Shown here one piece after another: positions 35,145 to 43,402 of a DNA stretch of 64,000 nucleotides. The position numbers were made by a program, and so were the translations under genes. Every line of letters starts with the position of its first letter. Positions within the stretch are counted from its first letter, which is position 1. Origin of the DNA: Chitinophaga sp. YR573 (GTDB lineage Bacteria > Bacteroidota > Bacteroidia > Chitinophagales > Chitinophagaceae). The stretch spans positions 496,001 to 560,000 of the forward strand of contig NZ_FOJF01000003.1 in NCBI RefSeq assembly GCF_900110995.1. Direction: 5' to 3'. Under the pieces are notes generated by a model. It was not told the DNA's origin. It worked only from the letters and a program-made list of their open reading frames with translations, and made no database searches.

Positions 35145-35540
35145 ATGGGCACATGGGGCACCAGGAACTTTGAGAACGACGGTTCACAAGATTGGATATT
35201 CGAAATGATGGAGAACAAGGATGGCGGCATGGTAGCCGACACCTTGCAATTCACAATTAACAAGGAAGGTCATCTGGACGCTTCCGAATGTGAAGATGCT
35301 TTGGCTGCTGCAGAGGTAGTAGCGGCACTGGCAGGTAAAGCCAGTGAAGATTTCCCGGAAGAACCACTTGAGAATCTGGATTCTCTGGACCTGCTTGCAG
35401 CGCCTGCGCTGAAGAAATTAGCTATTGCTGCAGTAGAGAAAATCAAGAATAATTCTGAAATGAAAGAACTCTGGACAGATGCTGGTGACGTGGATGCGTG
35501 GGTAGCTGTACTGGTAGATCTGCAGAAGAGATTAGACTAA
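35145..35540 (+). CDS. DUF4259 family protein
   Basis: The 131-residue cytoplasmic protein begins MGTWGTRNFENDGSQDW, the typical start of DUF4259 proteins, followed by an all-helical, acidic body (ECEDALAAAEVVAALAG; ALKKLAIAAVEKI; ELWTDAGDVDAWVAVL). The family has no known role. It is 29 bp after smc on the same strand and before a terminator-like hairpin, so it is probably co-transcribed with smc. Confidence 0.85.
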   Translation: MGTWGTRNFENDGSQDWIFEMMENKDGGMVADTLQFTINKEGHLDASECEDALAAAEVVAALAGKASEDFPEEPLENLDSLDLLAAPALKKLAIAAVEKIKNNSEMKELWTDAGDVDAWVAVLVDLQKRLD

Positions 35541-35562
35541 ACCTATTACGCTATAAATAGTG

Positions 35563-35602
35563 TTCCGCTTTATGTTCATTATGGAATGAACGTAAAGCGG
35601 AA
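35563..35602 (+). terminator. Hairpin after smc-DUF4259
   Basis: TTCCGCTTTATGTTCAT pairs with ATGAACGTAAAGCGGAA with one mismatch and a short loop. It lies 23 bp after the DUF4259 stop and precedes the palindromic repeat array; no long T-run follows. Confidence 0.65.
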
Positions 35603-35633
35603 TTTGTTATTCGTATAAGTGATAGATTGAATA

Positions 35634-35864
35634 GGGGACTCCTAACGGAGTCGGTTTTGTTGTTTATTACATTATCTACAAACACGGGGCTCCTAACGGA
35701 GCCTATTATGTTTAGGGTAAATAGGTTTCTATTAACAGGGAGCTTTTAATGGAATCTATTATGTTTTGATATAAAACGTTTTCTACAAACGAAAGGCTCC
35801 GTTAGGAGCCCCGTGTTTGTAGAAAACGTTTTATCCTCCAAAATAGACTCCGTTAGGAGTCCCC
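35634..35864. repeat. Nested palindromic repeat array (52-bp units, three direct and two inverted)
   Basis: Units with core GGGG(A)CTCCTAACGGAG(T/C)C occur directly at 35634-35652 and 35685-35703, with a decayed copy near 35738-35760, at a period of 52 bp. Exact reverse complements of the first two lie at 35846-35864 and 35795-35813. Both inverted pairs share one centre (about 35749), so the region is a 231-bp quasi-palindrome. The second pair extends to 28 matching bp (35676-35703 with 35795-35822). A further perfect 20-bp inverted repeat encloses one unit (35771-35790 with 35815-35834). Each core is itself a 6-bp hairpin with loop TAAC/GTTA. It fills the space between the converging smc-DUF4259 and nucleoside transporter genes. 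Confidence 0.9.
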
Positions 35865-35882
35865 TGTTTCAAATTTCTTTTA

Positions 35883-37145
35883 TCAGATTAATATACCTGC
35901 GATAGTAGCCGACAGGTAAGATGCCAGTGTCCCACAGAACAGGGCTTTTAAACCCAGGCTGGCCAGGTCTGCACGTCTCTCTGGTGCAAGTACCCCAATA
36001 CCACCTATCTGCATACCCACACTACTGAAATTCGCAAATCCGCAGATAGCGATACTTACTATCAGTAACCCTTTCTCCGTCATAATAGGAACCGACTTAT
36101 CTGTAAGGTGTTTGAAGGCTACAAATTCGTTGATAGTAAGCTTCTGACCCAGCAGCGTAGCTACGTTATTCACATCACTGGCCGGTACGCCCATTGCCCA
36201 GGCAACAGGGTAGAAGAGCTTCCCAAAGATCCAGTTCAGACTCAGATCAAAATTAAGATGACAGAGGTGACCTATTTTTAACAGCCCCCAGTCGAGGAAA
36301 GCAATAAGGGCGATAAAACCGATGATCATAGCGATTACGTTCATGGCTATTTTGAAGCCATCGCTTGCACCATGAGTAATAGCATCTATCACATTTACAT
36401 ACTGGCTTTTTACTTCCAGCTTGATAGTATCCATGGTCATGCTTTTCTCTGTTTCAGGAAACACGATTTTGGCAATGACTAAGGCACCAGGTGCCGCCAT
36501 AAGGCTGGCAGTGATCAATTTAGGCGCGAGGTCCAATCCTGCGGCAAGGCCCATGTTGGAATAGACCACCAGGATACCACCTGCTATACAGGCCAGACTT
36601 CCACTCATAGACGCCAGCAGTTCGCTTTTAGTCATGGAGTTCAGGTAAGGTCGTATCATTACCTGTGCTTCAATTTGTCCTACGAAGGCGCTGGCCACAT
36701 TACTGAGCGCTTCTGCACCGCTTACCCGCATGATCACATTCATAGCGCGTGCGATCACCGCCACAATGCGCTGCATCACCCCAAAATGATAAAGGATGGC
36801 TACCAGTGAGCATACGAGAATGATAGCCGCTGTAACATTAAATGCAAAGACGAACCCGCCATTTACATAGTTGCCGATTGTACCGGGAGCCTGTTCTACG
36901 GCAATACCGCCGTATACAAAGGCTGCACCCTGGCTTGCAAATTGCTCCAGTTTACCCATTGCTTTCCCTAATTGCTGGAAAAACCAGAATACAGGTCCGA
37001 CTTTAAAAACGAGCAGGGCGATCAATACCTGTAATGAAATTCCGCTGATCACCAGCCGGAAATTGATCTTTTTTCTATTGTTGGAGCATAAATAAGCTAG
37101 TCCCAGGATAAGAATAATACCGAAAATGCCCTGAAAGCGTCCCAT
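35883..37145 (-). CDS. Concentrative nucleoside transporter (CNT/NupC family)
   Basis: The 420-residue membrane protein has about ten hydrophobic segments and the CNT pattern: GIALQV-like start (GISLQVLIALLVFKVGP), GAAFVYGG, the Ser/Glu-rich substrate helices SGAEALSNVASAFVGQIEAQVMIRPYL and MTKSELLASMSGSLACIAGGILVVY, and the C-terminal half with KLTINEFVAFKHL and CGFANFSSVGMQIGGIGVLAPERR. It imports nucleosides with sodium or protons across the inner membrane. A TATCTTCG box lies 27 nt upstream. The gene ends 18 bp from the palindromic repeat array. Confidence 0.93.
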   Translation of the reverse strand: MGRFQGIFGIILILGLAYLCSNNRKKINFRLVISGISLQVLIALLVFKVGPVFWFFQQLGKAMGKLEQFASQGAAFVYGGIAVEQAPGTIGNYVNGGFVFAFNVTAAIILVCSLVAILYHFGVMQRIVAVIARAMNVIMRVSGAEALSNVASAFVGQIEAQVMIRPYLNSMTKSELLASMSGSLACIAGGILVVYSNMGLAAGLDLAPKLITASLMAAPGALVIAKIVFPETEKSMTMDTIKLEVKSQYVNVIDAITHGASDGFKIAMNVIAMIIGFIALIAFLDWGLLKIGHLCHLNFDLSLNWIFGKLFYPVAWAMGVPASDVNNVATLLGQKLTINEFVAFKHLTDKSVPIMTEKGLLIVSIAICGFANFSSVGMQIGGIGVLAPERRADLASLGLKALFCGTLASYLSATIAGILI

Positions 37146-37172
37146 AAGCCGAGTTAGATGATGGTAATTTGA

Positions 37173-37180
37173 CGAAGATA
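37173..37180 (-). promoter_or_regulatory. -7 box variant (TATCTTCG) of the nucleoside transporter gene
   Basis: Minus-strand TATCTTCG is the TAnnTTCG variant seen also before bshC and the DUF72 gene; 27 nt separate it from the ATG at 37145. Confidence 0.4.
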
Positions 37181-37360
37181 AAAAAAAACTATGTTGAAAT
37201 ACGAATAAGTAAAGTAATCAATAGTACCTGGTGTATTTTATTGAAAACATGGGGCGCTGTTAGTCACCTATAATCAATTCAGCACGTATATCTACCACTC
37301 ATAACTACCCTATTCATAATTCATATTTAATTTATATTTTGAGATTACAATCGATTGAAG

Positions 37361-39613
37361 ATGAAATACCACGTTTATCTGCTGGGAGCTGTCTTATTAA
37401 TGACCGCCTGTAAAGGAAAGCTACATACACACGCCACCGATTCACTGGCTATCAGGAAAAAATATGCAGTATCACCTGTCCTGGATGCTAAAACTGCCAT
37501 TCAGCATATGGTTACCGAAAAAGGACTGGAAGTACAGTTAGTCGCTTCAGAACCGCTGGTAACCGTTCCCGTTGCCATGACCTTCGACGAAAAAGGCCGT
37601 ATGTGGGTAGTGGAAATGACCGGTTACATGCCCGATACCGTAGGTACAGGAGAAGATATCCCCAACGGGAAAATAGTGATCCTGGAGGATACCAACAAAG
37701 ACGGTGTAGCAGACTCCCGTAAAGTATTCCTGGATTCCCTGGTATTACCCAGGGCCATCTGTTTGCTGGAAAACGGGGTATTAATAGCAGAACCACCCAA
37801 ACTCTGGTTTGTAGAAATAGATAATGACAAGCCAGGCAAACGTACCCTGGTAGATGATAAATATACAGAAGGAGGAAATGTGGAGCATCAGCCCAACGGG
37901 CTGTTAAGGGCCATGGATAATTGGATCTACAATGCAAAATCTGATAAAAGATATAGAAAAGCAGGTGATAAATGGCTGAAAGAAGAAACCCACTTCCGCG
38001 GCCAGTGGGGACTGTCACAGGATAATTACGGAAGGCTTTTCTATAATAACAACTCAGAGAATGTATTGGGAGATTACTTCCCACCTGCACTAGGTGCTCA
38101 TAACCCACAACAACGTAACGTTGCCGGTTACGATGAAAAGATAGTATCTGATAAAAGAGTATTCCCGATCAGGGCTACCACCGGTGTAAACCGGGGTTAT
38201 ATGAAAGGGATCCTGGACGATAGCCTGCGCTTAAATGAAATGACCGCCGCCTGCAGCCCGTTGGTATATAGAGGGCAACTGCTGGGCAAAGCATACGATA
38301 ATAACGTGTTCGTAGCAGAACCTTCCGGTAATCTGGTTAAGCGTAACCTGATACAGGACAGCGGATATATCGTAAAAGGGAAGGAGGCATATCATAATAA
38401 GGAATTTCTGGCCAGCGACGACGAACGTTTCCGTCCGGTAAGCCTCTATGATGCTCCCGATGGGGCATTGTATGTAGTGGATATGTACAGGGGGATTATC
38501 CAGCATAAAACCTTCCTCACCCCTTATCTGAAAAGTGAAATTAAAAGCAGGAATTTAACGAACCCGCTCAACTGCGGACGTATCTACAGAATAGTACCGG
38601 CAAATACAAAAGTAACACCCGTACAACTGGAGAATGATCCACAGAAATTACTGGCTTCATTAAATAATAATAACGGGTGGATCAGGGATAAAGCACAACA
38701 GATGATCATCGATCATCATTATACCATATTAATTCCCGCCCTCAGAGAACGTCTGCAAAAAACAGACAGCATAAATGGACAGATGCATGCTTTATGGACA
38801 CTGGAAGGATTGGGTGCTTTACATCTGACCGATATTCAGTTATTATTACAGCAGAAGAACCCTTATATACAGGCACAGGCATTAGCAGCATTACCTGCTG
38901 TCATTACGCCGGTTAATGGTGTGCAAATAGCTGAAGAACTGGCTCATTTAACACAGAATGTTTTCCTGGCGCCTTATGTGGCTTTGCTGTTACCGGTTTT
39001 ACCTGCTAAACAGGCGGGCATCTTACAAACGGAATTAATAAAACATTACGCAAACGACAAGTATGTAGCAGATGCTATTATCAGTAATAACGCAGGTAAA
39101 GAAGCTGATTTACTGAAAGAGATGCCTGATACAACATTATTGATCGCAAAGAGACTGAAACTGGTATTAAAGAACATAGAAAGTCATAAGAATGAGAAGC
39201 TGACAGAAGGATTGAAGAAGATGTACCCGCGTGGTGCCGTAATATTTAAAACAGTATGCCAGACCTGCCATGGTGCAGATGGTAATGGTATACAGTCACT
39301 GGCTCCACCGCTGAACGAGTCGGGCATTGTAACCGGTGATAAACAAAGATTAATTTCCATCGTGCTATATGGGCTTACCGGACCAGTAGAGGTGGGAGGG
39401 AAGACATATAAAGCACCTGAGATAAGCGGAGATATGCCAGGAATAGGCAGTAATGATGAATATTCTGATAAAGATATAGCCCAGGTGCTGAGTTTCATTC
39501 GTAACTGCTGGAGTAACAAAGCTCCTGCCATCACGGAAAAAGAGATCCAGGATGTGAGGAAACAAAACAAAGGCAGACAAAAGTCTTTTACATTAAAGGA
39601 ACTGAGTAAGTAA
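37361..39613 (+). CDS. Dehydrogenase-like beta-propeller lipoprotein with C-terminal cytochrome c domain
   Basis: The 750-residue protein (ATG at 37361; an upstream TTG at 37355 is less likely) is a lipoprotein with lipobox LMTAC and a following KGK. Residues about 40-400 are a six-bladed beta-propeller like the soluble glucose dehydrogenase/membrane-bound dehydrogenase family (VPVAMTFDEKGRMWVVEMTGYMPD, DTNKDGVADSRKVF, YDAPDGALYVVDMYRGII). A HEAT-like helical region follows (about 430-610). The C-terminal domain has one CxxCH haem site (CQTCH near 636) and a GDMPGIG..DEYSDKDIAQVLSF ligand region. It probably oxidises a sugar or alcohol at the periplasmic face and passes electrons to its haem. 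The substrate is unknown; no partner dehydrogenase gene is adjacent. Confidence 0.85.
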   Translation: MKYHVYLLGAVLLMTACKGKLHTHATDSLAIRKKYAVSPVLDAKTAIQHMVTEKGLEVQLVASEPLVTVPVAMTFDEKGRMWVVEMTGYMPDTVGTGEDIPNGKIVILEDTNKDGVADSRKVFLDSLVLPRAICLLENGVLIAEPPKLWFVEIDNDKPGKRTLVDDKYTEGGNVEHQPNGLLRAMDNWIYNAKSDKRYRKAGDKWLKEETHFRGQWGLSQDNYGRLFYNNNSENVLGDYFPPALGAHNPQQRNVAGYDEKIVSDKRVFPIRATTGVNRGYMKGILDDSLRLNEMTAACSPLVYRGQLLGKAYDNNVFVAEPSGNLVKRNLIQDSGYIVKGKEAYHNKEFLASDDERFRPVSLYDAPDGALYVVDMYRGIIQHKTFLTPYLKSEIKSRNLTNPLNCGRIYRIVPANTKVTPVQLENDPQKLLASLNNNNGWIRDKAQQMIIDHHYTILIPALRERLQKTDSINGQMHALWTLEGLGALHLTDIQLLLQQKNPYIQAQALAALPAVITPVNGVQIAEELAHLTQNVFLAPYVALLLPVLPAKQAGILQTELIKHYANDKYVADAIISNNAGKEADLLKEMPDTTLLIAKRLKLVLKNIESHKNEKLTEGLKKMYPRGAVIFKTVCQTCHGADGNGIQSLAPPLNESGIVTGDKQRLISIVLYGLTGPVEVGGKTYKAPEISGDMPGIGSNDEYSDKDIAQVLSFIRNCWSNKAPAITEKEIQDVRKQNKGRQKSFTLKELSK

Positions 39614-39616
39614 CTC

Positions 39617-39638
39617 TGGGTGCAGGGCGAAGCCCTGC
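39617..39638 (+). terminator. GCGAAGC hairpin, second copy of a dispersed element
   Basis: GCAGGGC, loop GAA, GCCCTGC at 39622-39638. The 22-nt stretch 39617-39638 is identical to 9806-9827. It lies between the converging stops at 39613 and 39646. Confidence 0.65.
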
Positions 39639-39645
39639 GAAACTG

Positions 39646-41052
39646 TTATACTTTTATCTCCAGTAACTGTAACTTATTGTACAGGGTTTTACGATCAATA
39701 TTCATCAGCCTCGCTGCTTTTGTTTTATTGAATTTTACCTCGCGCAATACCTTCATGATTTTTTCATGTTCGGCCTGTTGAGCGATAGATTTTAAATCGT
39801 TATCAGCCTGTTTTAAAACGATCACTTTCTTATGCACAGGTTTGTGGGCATCTGTCATATCCTGCGGTAATATCTGTAAGTCGATTGTACTATCGGCAGG
39901 TGTTAACAGACATGCTCTCCGGATCAGGTTCTTCAATTCACGGATATTACCCGGCCAGCTGTAAGTATTAAAGTACTCCAGTAATTCCGGAGATAAAGGA
40001 CCTGATTTGCGTTGTAAATCGTTCTCTGTTTCTTTTACAAAGGTTTCAATGAACAAGGGTAAATCTTCCAGTCGTTTACGCAAAGGCGGAACGGTGAGTG
40101 TGAACTCATTTAATCTGTAGAATAAGTCTTCCCGGAATTTACCCTGGATAATAGCGTGAGACAGATTTTCGTTGGATGCAACGATAAGCCTGATATCTAC
40201 CGGTGTTTCTATATTACTACCAACCGGTCTTACCATTCTTTCCTGCAACACACGTAATAATGCTACCTGAATAGAGTAGGAGAGATTCGCTACTTCATCT
40301 AAGAATAAAGTACCCCCGTTTGCTTCCTGGAAGGCACCAATTTTAGTATTGATAGCTCCTGTAAAAGAACCTTTCTCATGACCGAACAATTCACTGGCGG
40401 CCAGTTCATTGCTAAGACTACCACAATCCAGTGCTACAAAAGGCTTATCACTGCGTTTACTGCGGCTATGTATCAAACGTGCAACGGATTCTTTACCGGT
40501 GCCTGTTTCTCCGCAGATGATGACGCTGTAATTAGTAGGAGCGATGAGTGATATCTGCTGGTTCAGTTCTTTGGATGCGCTGCTGATACCATATACATGT
40601 CCGGTTTCACTGAGTTTTCCCTGTGCGTTTACACTGGTGACTGATGGTGCTGAATACGGAGTTGTATCATTGCCATGCACATTTGCTATGTATAAGAATG
40701 CCTTATTTGCCAGCAGTATTACCTGCTCTGCATGTAAAGGTTTAGTCACATAATCATATGCACCATTTTTGATAAACTGGATAGCGATGCGTACATCGGG
40801 GTAGCCAGTCATAATGATGATGGCTGTCTGTGGACTTAACAGATGTATTTCGTGAGAAAGTGTAGCGCCATCTTTCTCTTTGTCTTTAAGACGGTAATCA
40901 CAAAAGACAACCTGATAGTGTTTCTCTTTGACCATTTTGAGAGCAGTACTTCCAGACATGGTAATATCTACATCAAAGCCTTCTTTCATCAGGATCTTAC
41001 GCAGCAATGTACATGTGTGGATCTCATCGTCTATTATAAGGATGCTTCTCAT
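39646..41052 (-). CDS. Sigma-54-dependent response regulator (NtrC family)
   Basis: The 468-residue protein has a receiver domain (residues 1-125; DDE at 8-10, phosphoacceptor Asp52, Lys104), a long linker, an AAA+ domain (Walker A GETGTGKE 181-188; GSFTGA loop 228-233; Walker B TLFLDEV near 248-254), and a C-terminal Fis-type helix-turn-helix (TKAARLMNIDRKTLYNKL). It activates RNA polymerase with sigma-54 after phosphorylation. The sigma-54 contact loop reads GSFTGA rather than GAFTGA, a tolerated natural variant. No histidine kinase gene lies next to it, so its signal is unknown. Confidence 0.93.
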   Translation of the reverse strand: MRSILIIDDEIHTCTLLRKILMKEGFDVDITMSGSTALKMVKEKHYQVVFCDYRLKDKEKDGATLSHEIHLLSPQTAIIIMTGYPDVRIAIQFIKNGAYDYVTKPLHAEQVILLANKAFLYIANVHGNDTTPYSAPSVTSVNAQGKLSETGHVYGISSASKELNQQISLIAPTNYSVIICGETGTGKESVARLIHSRSKRSDKPFVALDCGSLSNELAASELFGHEKGSFTGAINTKIGAFQEANGGTLFLDEVANLSYSIQVALLRVLQERMVRPVGSNIETPVDIRLIVASNENLSHAIIQGKFREDLFYRLNEFTLTVPPLRKRLEDLPLFIETFVKETENDLQRKSGPLSPELLEYFNTYSWPGNIRELKNLIRRACLLTPADSTIDLQILPQDMTDAHKPVHKKVIVLKQADNDLKSIAQQAEHEKIMKVLREVKFNKTKAARLMNIDRKTLYNKLQLLEIKV

Positions 41053-41103
41053 AGATTCAAGTTGTTTGGGAAAAATTATCAGGATGTCTTTTATGTATTC
41101 ATA

Positions 41104-41376
41104 TCAGTAACTTCTACCGGATGGAAAAGACCTGTCAACACGTTCTTTTGCAACAGCCACGGAGATATTTCTACCACCCACATTTGTTCCATCCAGCTCT
41201 TTTATTGCTTTAGTACCATCTTCGTCCTGCATTTCAATAAAACCAAACCCGCGGGATACACCAGTGAATTTGTCGCCGATAATCTTGCAGGAAGTCACAG
41301 CTCCATACACGGAAAACACTTTCTTTAATTCTTCCTCATTGATTTGAGACATGAGGTTTGAAACATAAATAGTCAT
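41104..41376 (-). CDS. Small RNA-binding protein with one RRM domain
   Basis: The 90-residue protein is essentially one RRM: RNP-2 IYVSNL (residues 3-8) and RNP-1 RGFGFIEM (about 42-49), with the helix EEELKKVFSVYG between and the usual VTSCKII and ISVAVAK strands. A short basic tail with Ser/Gly follows. Such single-RRM proteins bind RNA in the cytoplasm and in other bacteria are often cold-inducible; regulation cannot be read here. It sits 51 bp upstream of the NtrC-type gene on the same strand. Confidence 0.92.
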   Translation of the reverse strand: MTIYVSNLMSQINEEELKKVFSVYGAVTSCKIIGDKFTGVSRGFGFIEMQDEDGTKAIKELDGTNVGGRNISVAVAKERVDRSFPSGRSY

Positions 41377-41706
41377 GATATTTATTTTAAGTGAGAAGAT
41401 TAACTATACAAACACATATCCGGAAAGCACGAAGCCTTTTTAAAACCGTAATACATAACAAAGAAAATTTGCTCTCGTCAGGAGGTGATCAGAAGAGATA
41501 AAAATGAGCAAATTCAAAAATAAAGCTGCAAGAAGAGGATAACGCGACTAAAAGCAGTGTTGCAAGAGAACTTAGTATTTCTATAACAGGGTAAAGGTAT
41601 TGAAAATAACGCTAGATAAATCAAAACGGAAATAAAAGCATAAAACAGGGGACGGATTGTTATAAATGCAGAAAGCTCCTGTAAGGAGCTTTCTACATTT
41701 ATAGTA
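41377..41706. other. Intergenic region between the DUF192 and RRM genes
   Basis: The 330 bp hold the long hairpin at 41661-41703. An 86-codon minus-strand frame (41514-41774) overlaps the DUF192 gene in another frame and has no family features, so it is not called. The 5' leader of the RRM gene probably lies in 41377-41450; no clear TAnnTTTG box was found. Confidence 0.6.
41661..41703 (-). terminator. Terminator-like 20-bp hairpin after the DUF192 gene
   Basis: TATAAATGCAGAAAGCTCCT pairs with the arm ending CATTTATA, one mismatch, loop GTA. It begins 4 bp after the DUF192 stop on the minus strand and probably ends the M43-mqnE-DUF192 transcript, although a T-run is lacking. Confidence 0.65.
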
Positions 41707-42207
41707 TTATTTTTTCTCCTGATAAGCAATTTTATCGCCATAAGAGATATGGTACTTATCAAAGAATCCTGCATTCACTTCCAGCACATACTGTGCTTTC
41801 TTAAATGATGGCAAACTTTCTTCAGAGAGAGGCGTAGTATACTTCTGCACAGATACGATTTCTTTATGATCATCGATATATATGATGTCCAGAGAAATGT
41901 AGGTATTCTTCATCCAGAAAGACTGCTCTGTTGCTGTGGCAAAAATAAAGAGCATGCCCTGTTCATCTGTCATTGATTTTCTGTCCATCAACCCCTGGGC
42001 TCTTTCCTGGTTGTTGGTCGCCAGCTCTATATCAATTTTCCTCAGCGTATCATTATTTACTTTGCTGAGAAAATATAATTCTCCTTCTTTGGTAAACTGA
42101 GGGCCATTATCAGTAACAACATTGGTTGATACTGTATGGTTGTTATGACATCCTGCAATATAAAGACATAACCCTATGTTAAATAACCATTTAGAAGATA
42201 GAAGCAT
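41707..42207 (-). CDS. DUF192 family lipoprotein
   Basis: The 166-residue product has a signal peptide with lipobox YIAGC and a DUF192 domain: ELATNNQERAQGLMDRKSMTDEQGMLFIF, SFWMKNTYISLDIIYID and the C-terminal VLEVNAGFFDKYHISYGDKI. DUF192 proteins are small beta-barrels, usually secreted, without known activity. It is 16 bp after mqnE on the same strand, probably the last gene of that operon. Confidence 0.9.
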   Translation of the reverse strand: MLLSSKWLFNIGLCLYIAGCHNNHTVSTNVVTDNGPQFTKEGELYFLSKVNNDTLRKIDIELATNNQERAQGLMDRKSMTDEQGMLFIFATATEQSFWMKNTYISLDIIYIDDHKEIVSVQKYTTPLSEESLPSFKKAQYVLEVNAGFFDKYHISYGDKIAYQEKK

Positions 42208-42223
42208 AATATATTAGTTATAA

Positions 42224-43402
42224 TCAGCTGGCCAGTTCTTCCGCAGTAAATTCTACTTCAGTATAATCTTTGATTTCGTTATAAACTGTATCTCTTTCTA
42301 CCGGTCTTCTGCCTGCCTGCCTGATTAACATCGCTAACTGGGCAGTGTTCATAGACGGTGTTTGTTCTTCAGATCCGGCCATGGAGTAAATCTTGGTGGT
42401 ATCGTCGATGGTACCATCCAGGTCATTTACACCAAAGGATAATGTGAGTTGTGCCGTATTTCTTCCCAGCATAGGCCAGTAGGCTTTCAGGTGAGGGAAG
42501 TTATCCATATACAGTCTTGCAACTGCATATAATTTAAGATCTTCTATGATAGAGGATTCCGGTACATGAGACATTTCATTGTCTTTGTTACGGAACTTCA
42601 GTGGTATAAAGGTGTTGAAACCATGTGTTTCATCCTGCAGGGAGCGAAGACGTTCCATATGGTCTACACGGTGCCAGTAGTTCTCTACGTGACCATATAA
42701 CATAGTGGCATTGGTATGCATACCCAGTTTATGAGCTGCTTTGTGAATTGCCAGCCATCCTTCCGCATCTACCTTATCGTGGGAGATCTGTACACGTACA
42801 TCAGGGTGGAAGATTTCAGCACCGCCGCCCGGCATTGACTGTAAACCCGCCTCGTGCAGCTTGCGCATACCTTCATCTACGGTCAGTTTTGCCTTGCGGA
42901 ACATATAGTCCAGTTCTACGGCCGTGAACCCTTTCAGGTGCAGGTCCGGACGATGATCTCTTATTTTGCTTAACAGTTCGCAGAAGAAGTCGAGGTTCAT
43001 TTTAGGATGTACCCCACCTACGATATGTACTTCTGTAACTGGCTGACCATCATACTTTTTCACGATATCCATCATCTCATCGATGCTCAGTTCCCAACCT
43101 TCTTCACGGTTCTTATAAAGACGTGAGTATGAGCAGAATTTGCAGGTGAATACGCAAACGTTGGTCGGTTCAATATGGAAATTACGATTGAAATAGGTCT
43201 TGTCGCCATGCATGCGCACACGCACCAGGTTAGCCAGGGCACCCAGGAAGCCGAGTTCCCCCTTTTCGAATAACAACAATCCCTCTTCAGGTGTTAATCT
43301 TTCTGATGATAATACTTTCTCACCGATGATTTTCAATCCTTTATCCAGTCTGGTATCCTGCAGGAGTATGTCTACAGCAGGAAAGTCGTTTCTAGTCGTC
43401 AT
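42224..43402 (-). CDS. mqnE: Aminofutalosine synthase MqnE (radical SAM)
   Basis: The 392-residue enzyme joins an enolpyruvyl-benzoate with SAM to form aminofutalosine in the futalosine route to menaquinone. It has the radical SAM cysteine motif CVFTCKFC (CxxxCxxC, near residue 82), VHIVGGVHP, KGFTAVELDYM, and the MqnE-type SMPGGGAEIFHPDVR segment, with length as expected. The ATG overlaps the stop of the upstream M43 protease gene (ATGA at 43399-43402), so the two may be translationally coupled. No other mqn genes are in the window. Confidence 0.93.
   Translation of the reverse strand: MTTRNDFPAVDILLQDTRLDKGLKIIGEKVLSSERLTPEEGLLLFEKGELGFLGALANLVRVRMHGDKTYFNRNFHIEPTNVCVFTCKFCSYSRLYKNREEGWELSIDEMMDIVKKYDGQPVTEVHIVGGVHPKMNLDFFCELLSKIRDHRPDLHLKGFTAVELDYMFRKAKLTVDEGMRKLHEAGLQSMPGGGAEIFHPDVRVQISHDKVDAEGWLAIHKAAHKLGMHTNATMLYGHVENYWHRVDHMERLRSLQDETHGFNTFIPLKFRNKDNEMSHVPESSIIEDLKLYAVARLYMDNFPHLKAYWPMLGRNTAQLTLSFGVNDLDGTIDDTTKIYSMAGSEEQTPSMNTAQLAMLIRQAGRRPVERDTVYNEIKDYTEVEFTAEELAS

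Noticed and set aside
35634..35864. CRISPR array
   Set aside because: Units are few, partly inverted and separated by related, not unique, spacers; no cas genes are nearby.
41514..41774. 86-codon minus-strand open frame
   Set aside because: Overlaps the DUF192 gene in another frame and crosses its terminator hairpin; hydrophobic content is explained by AT richness.
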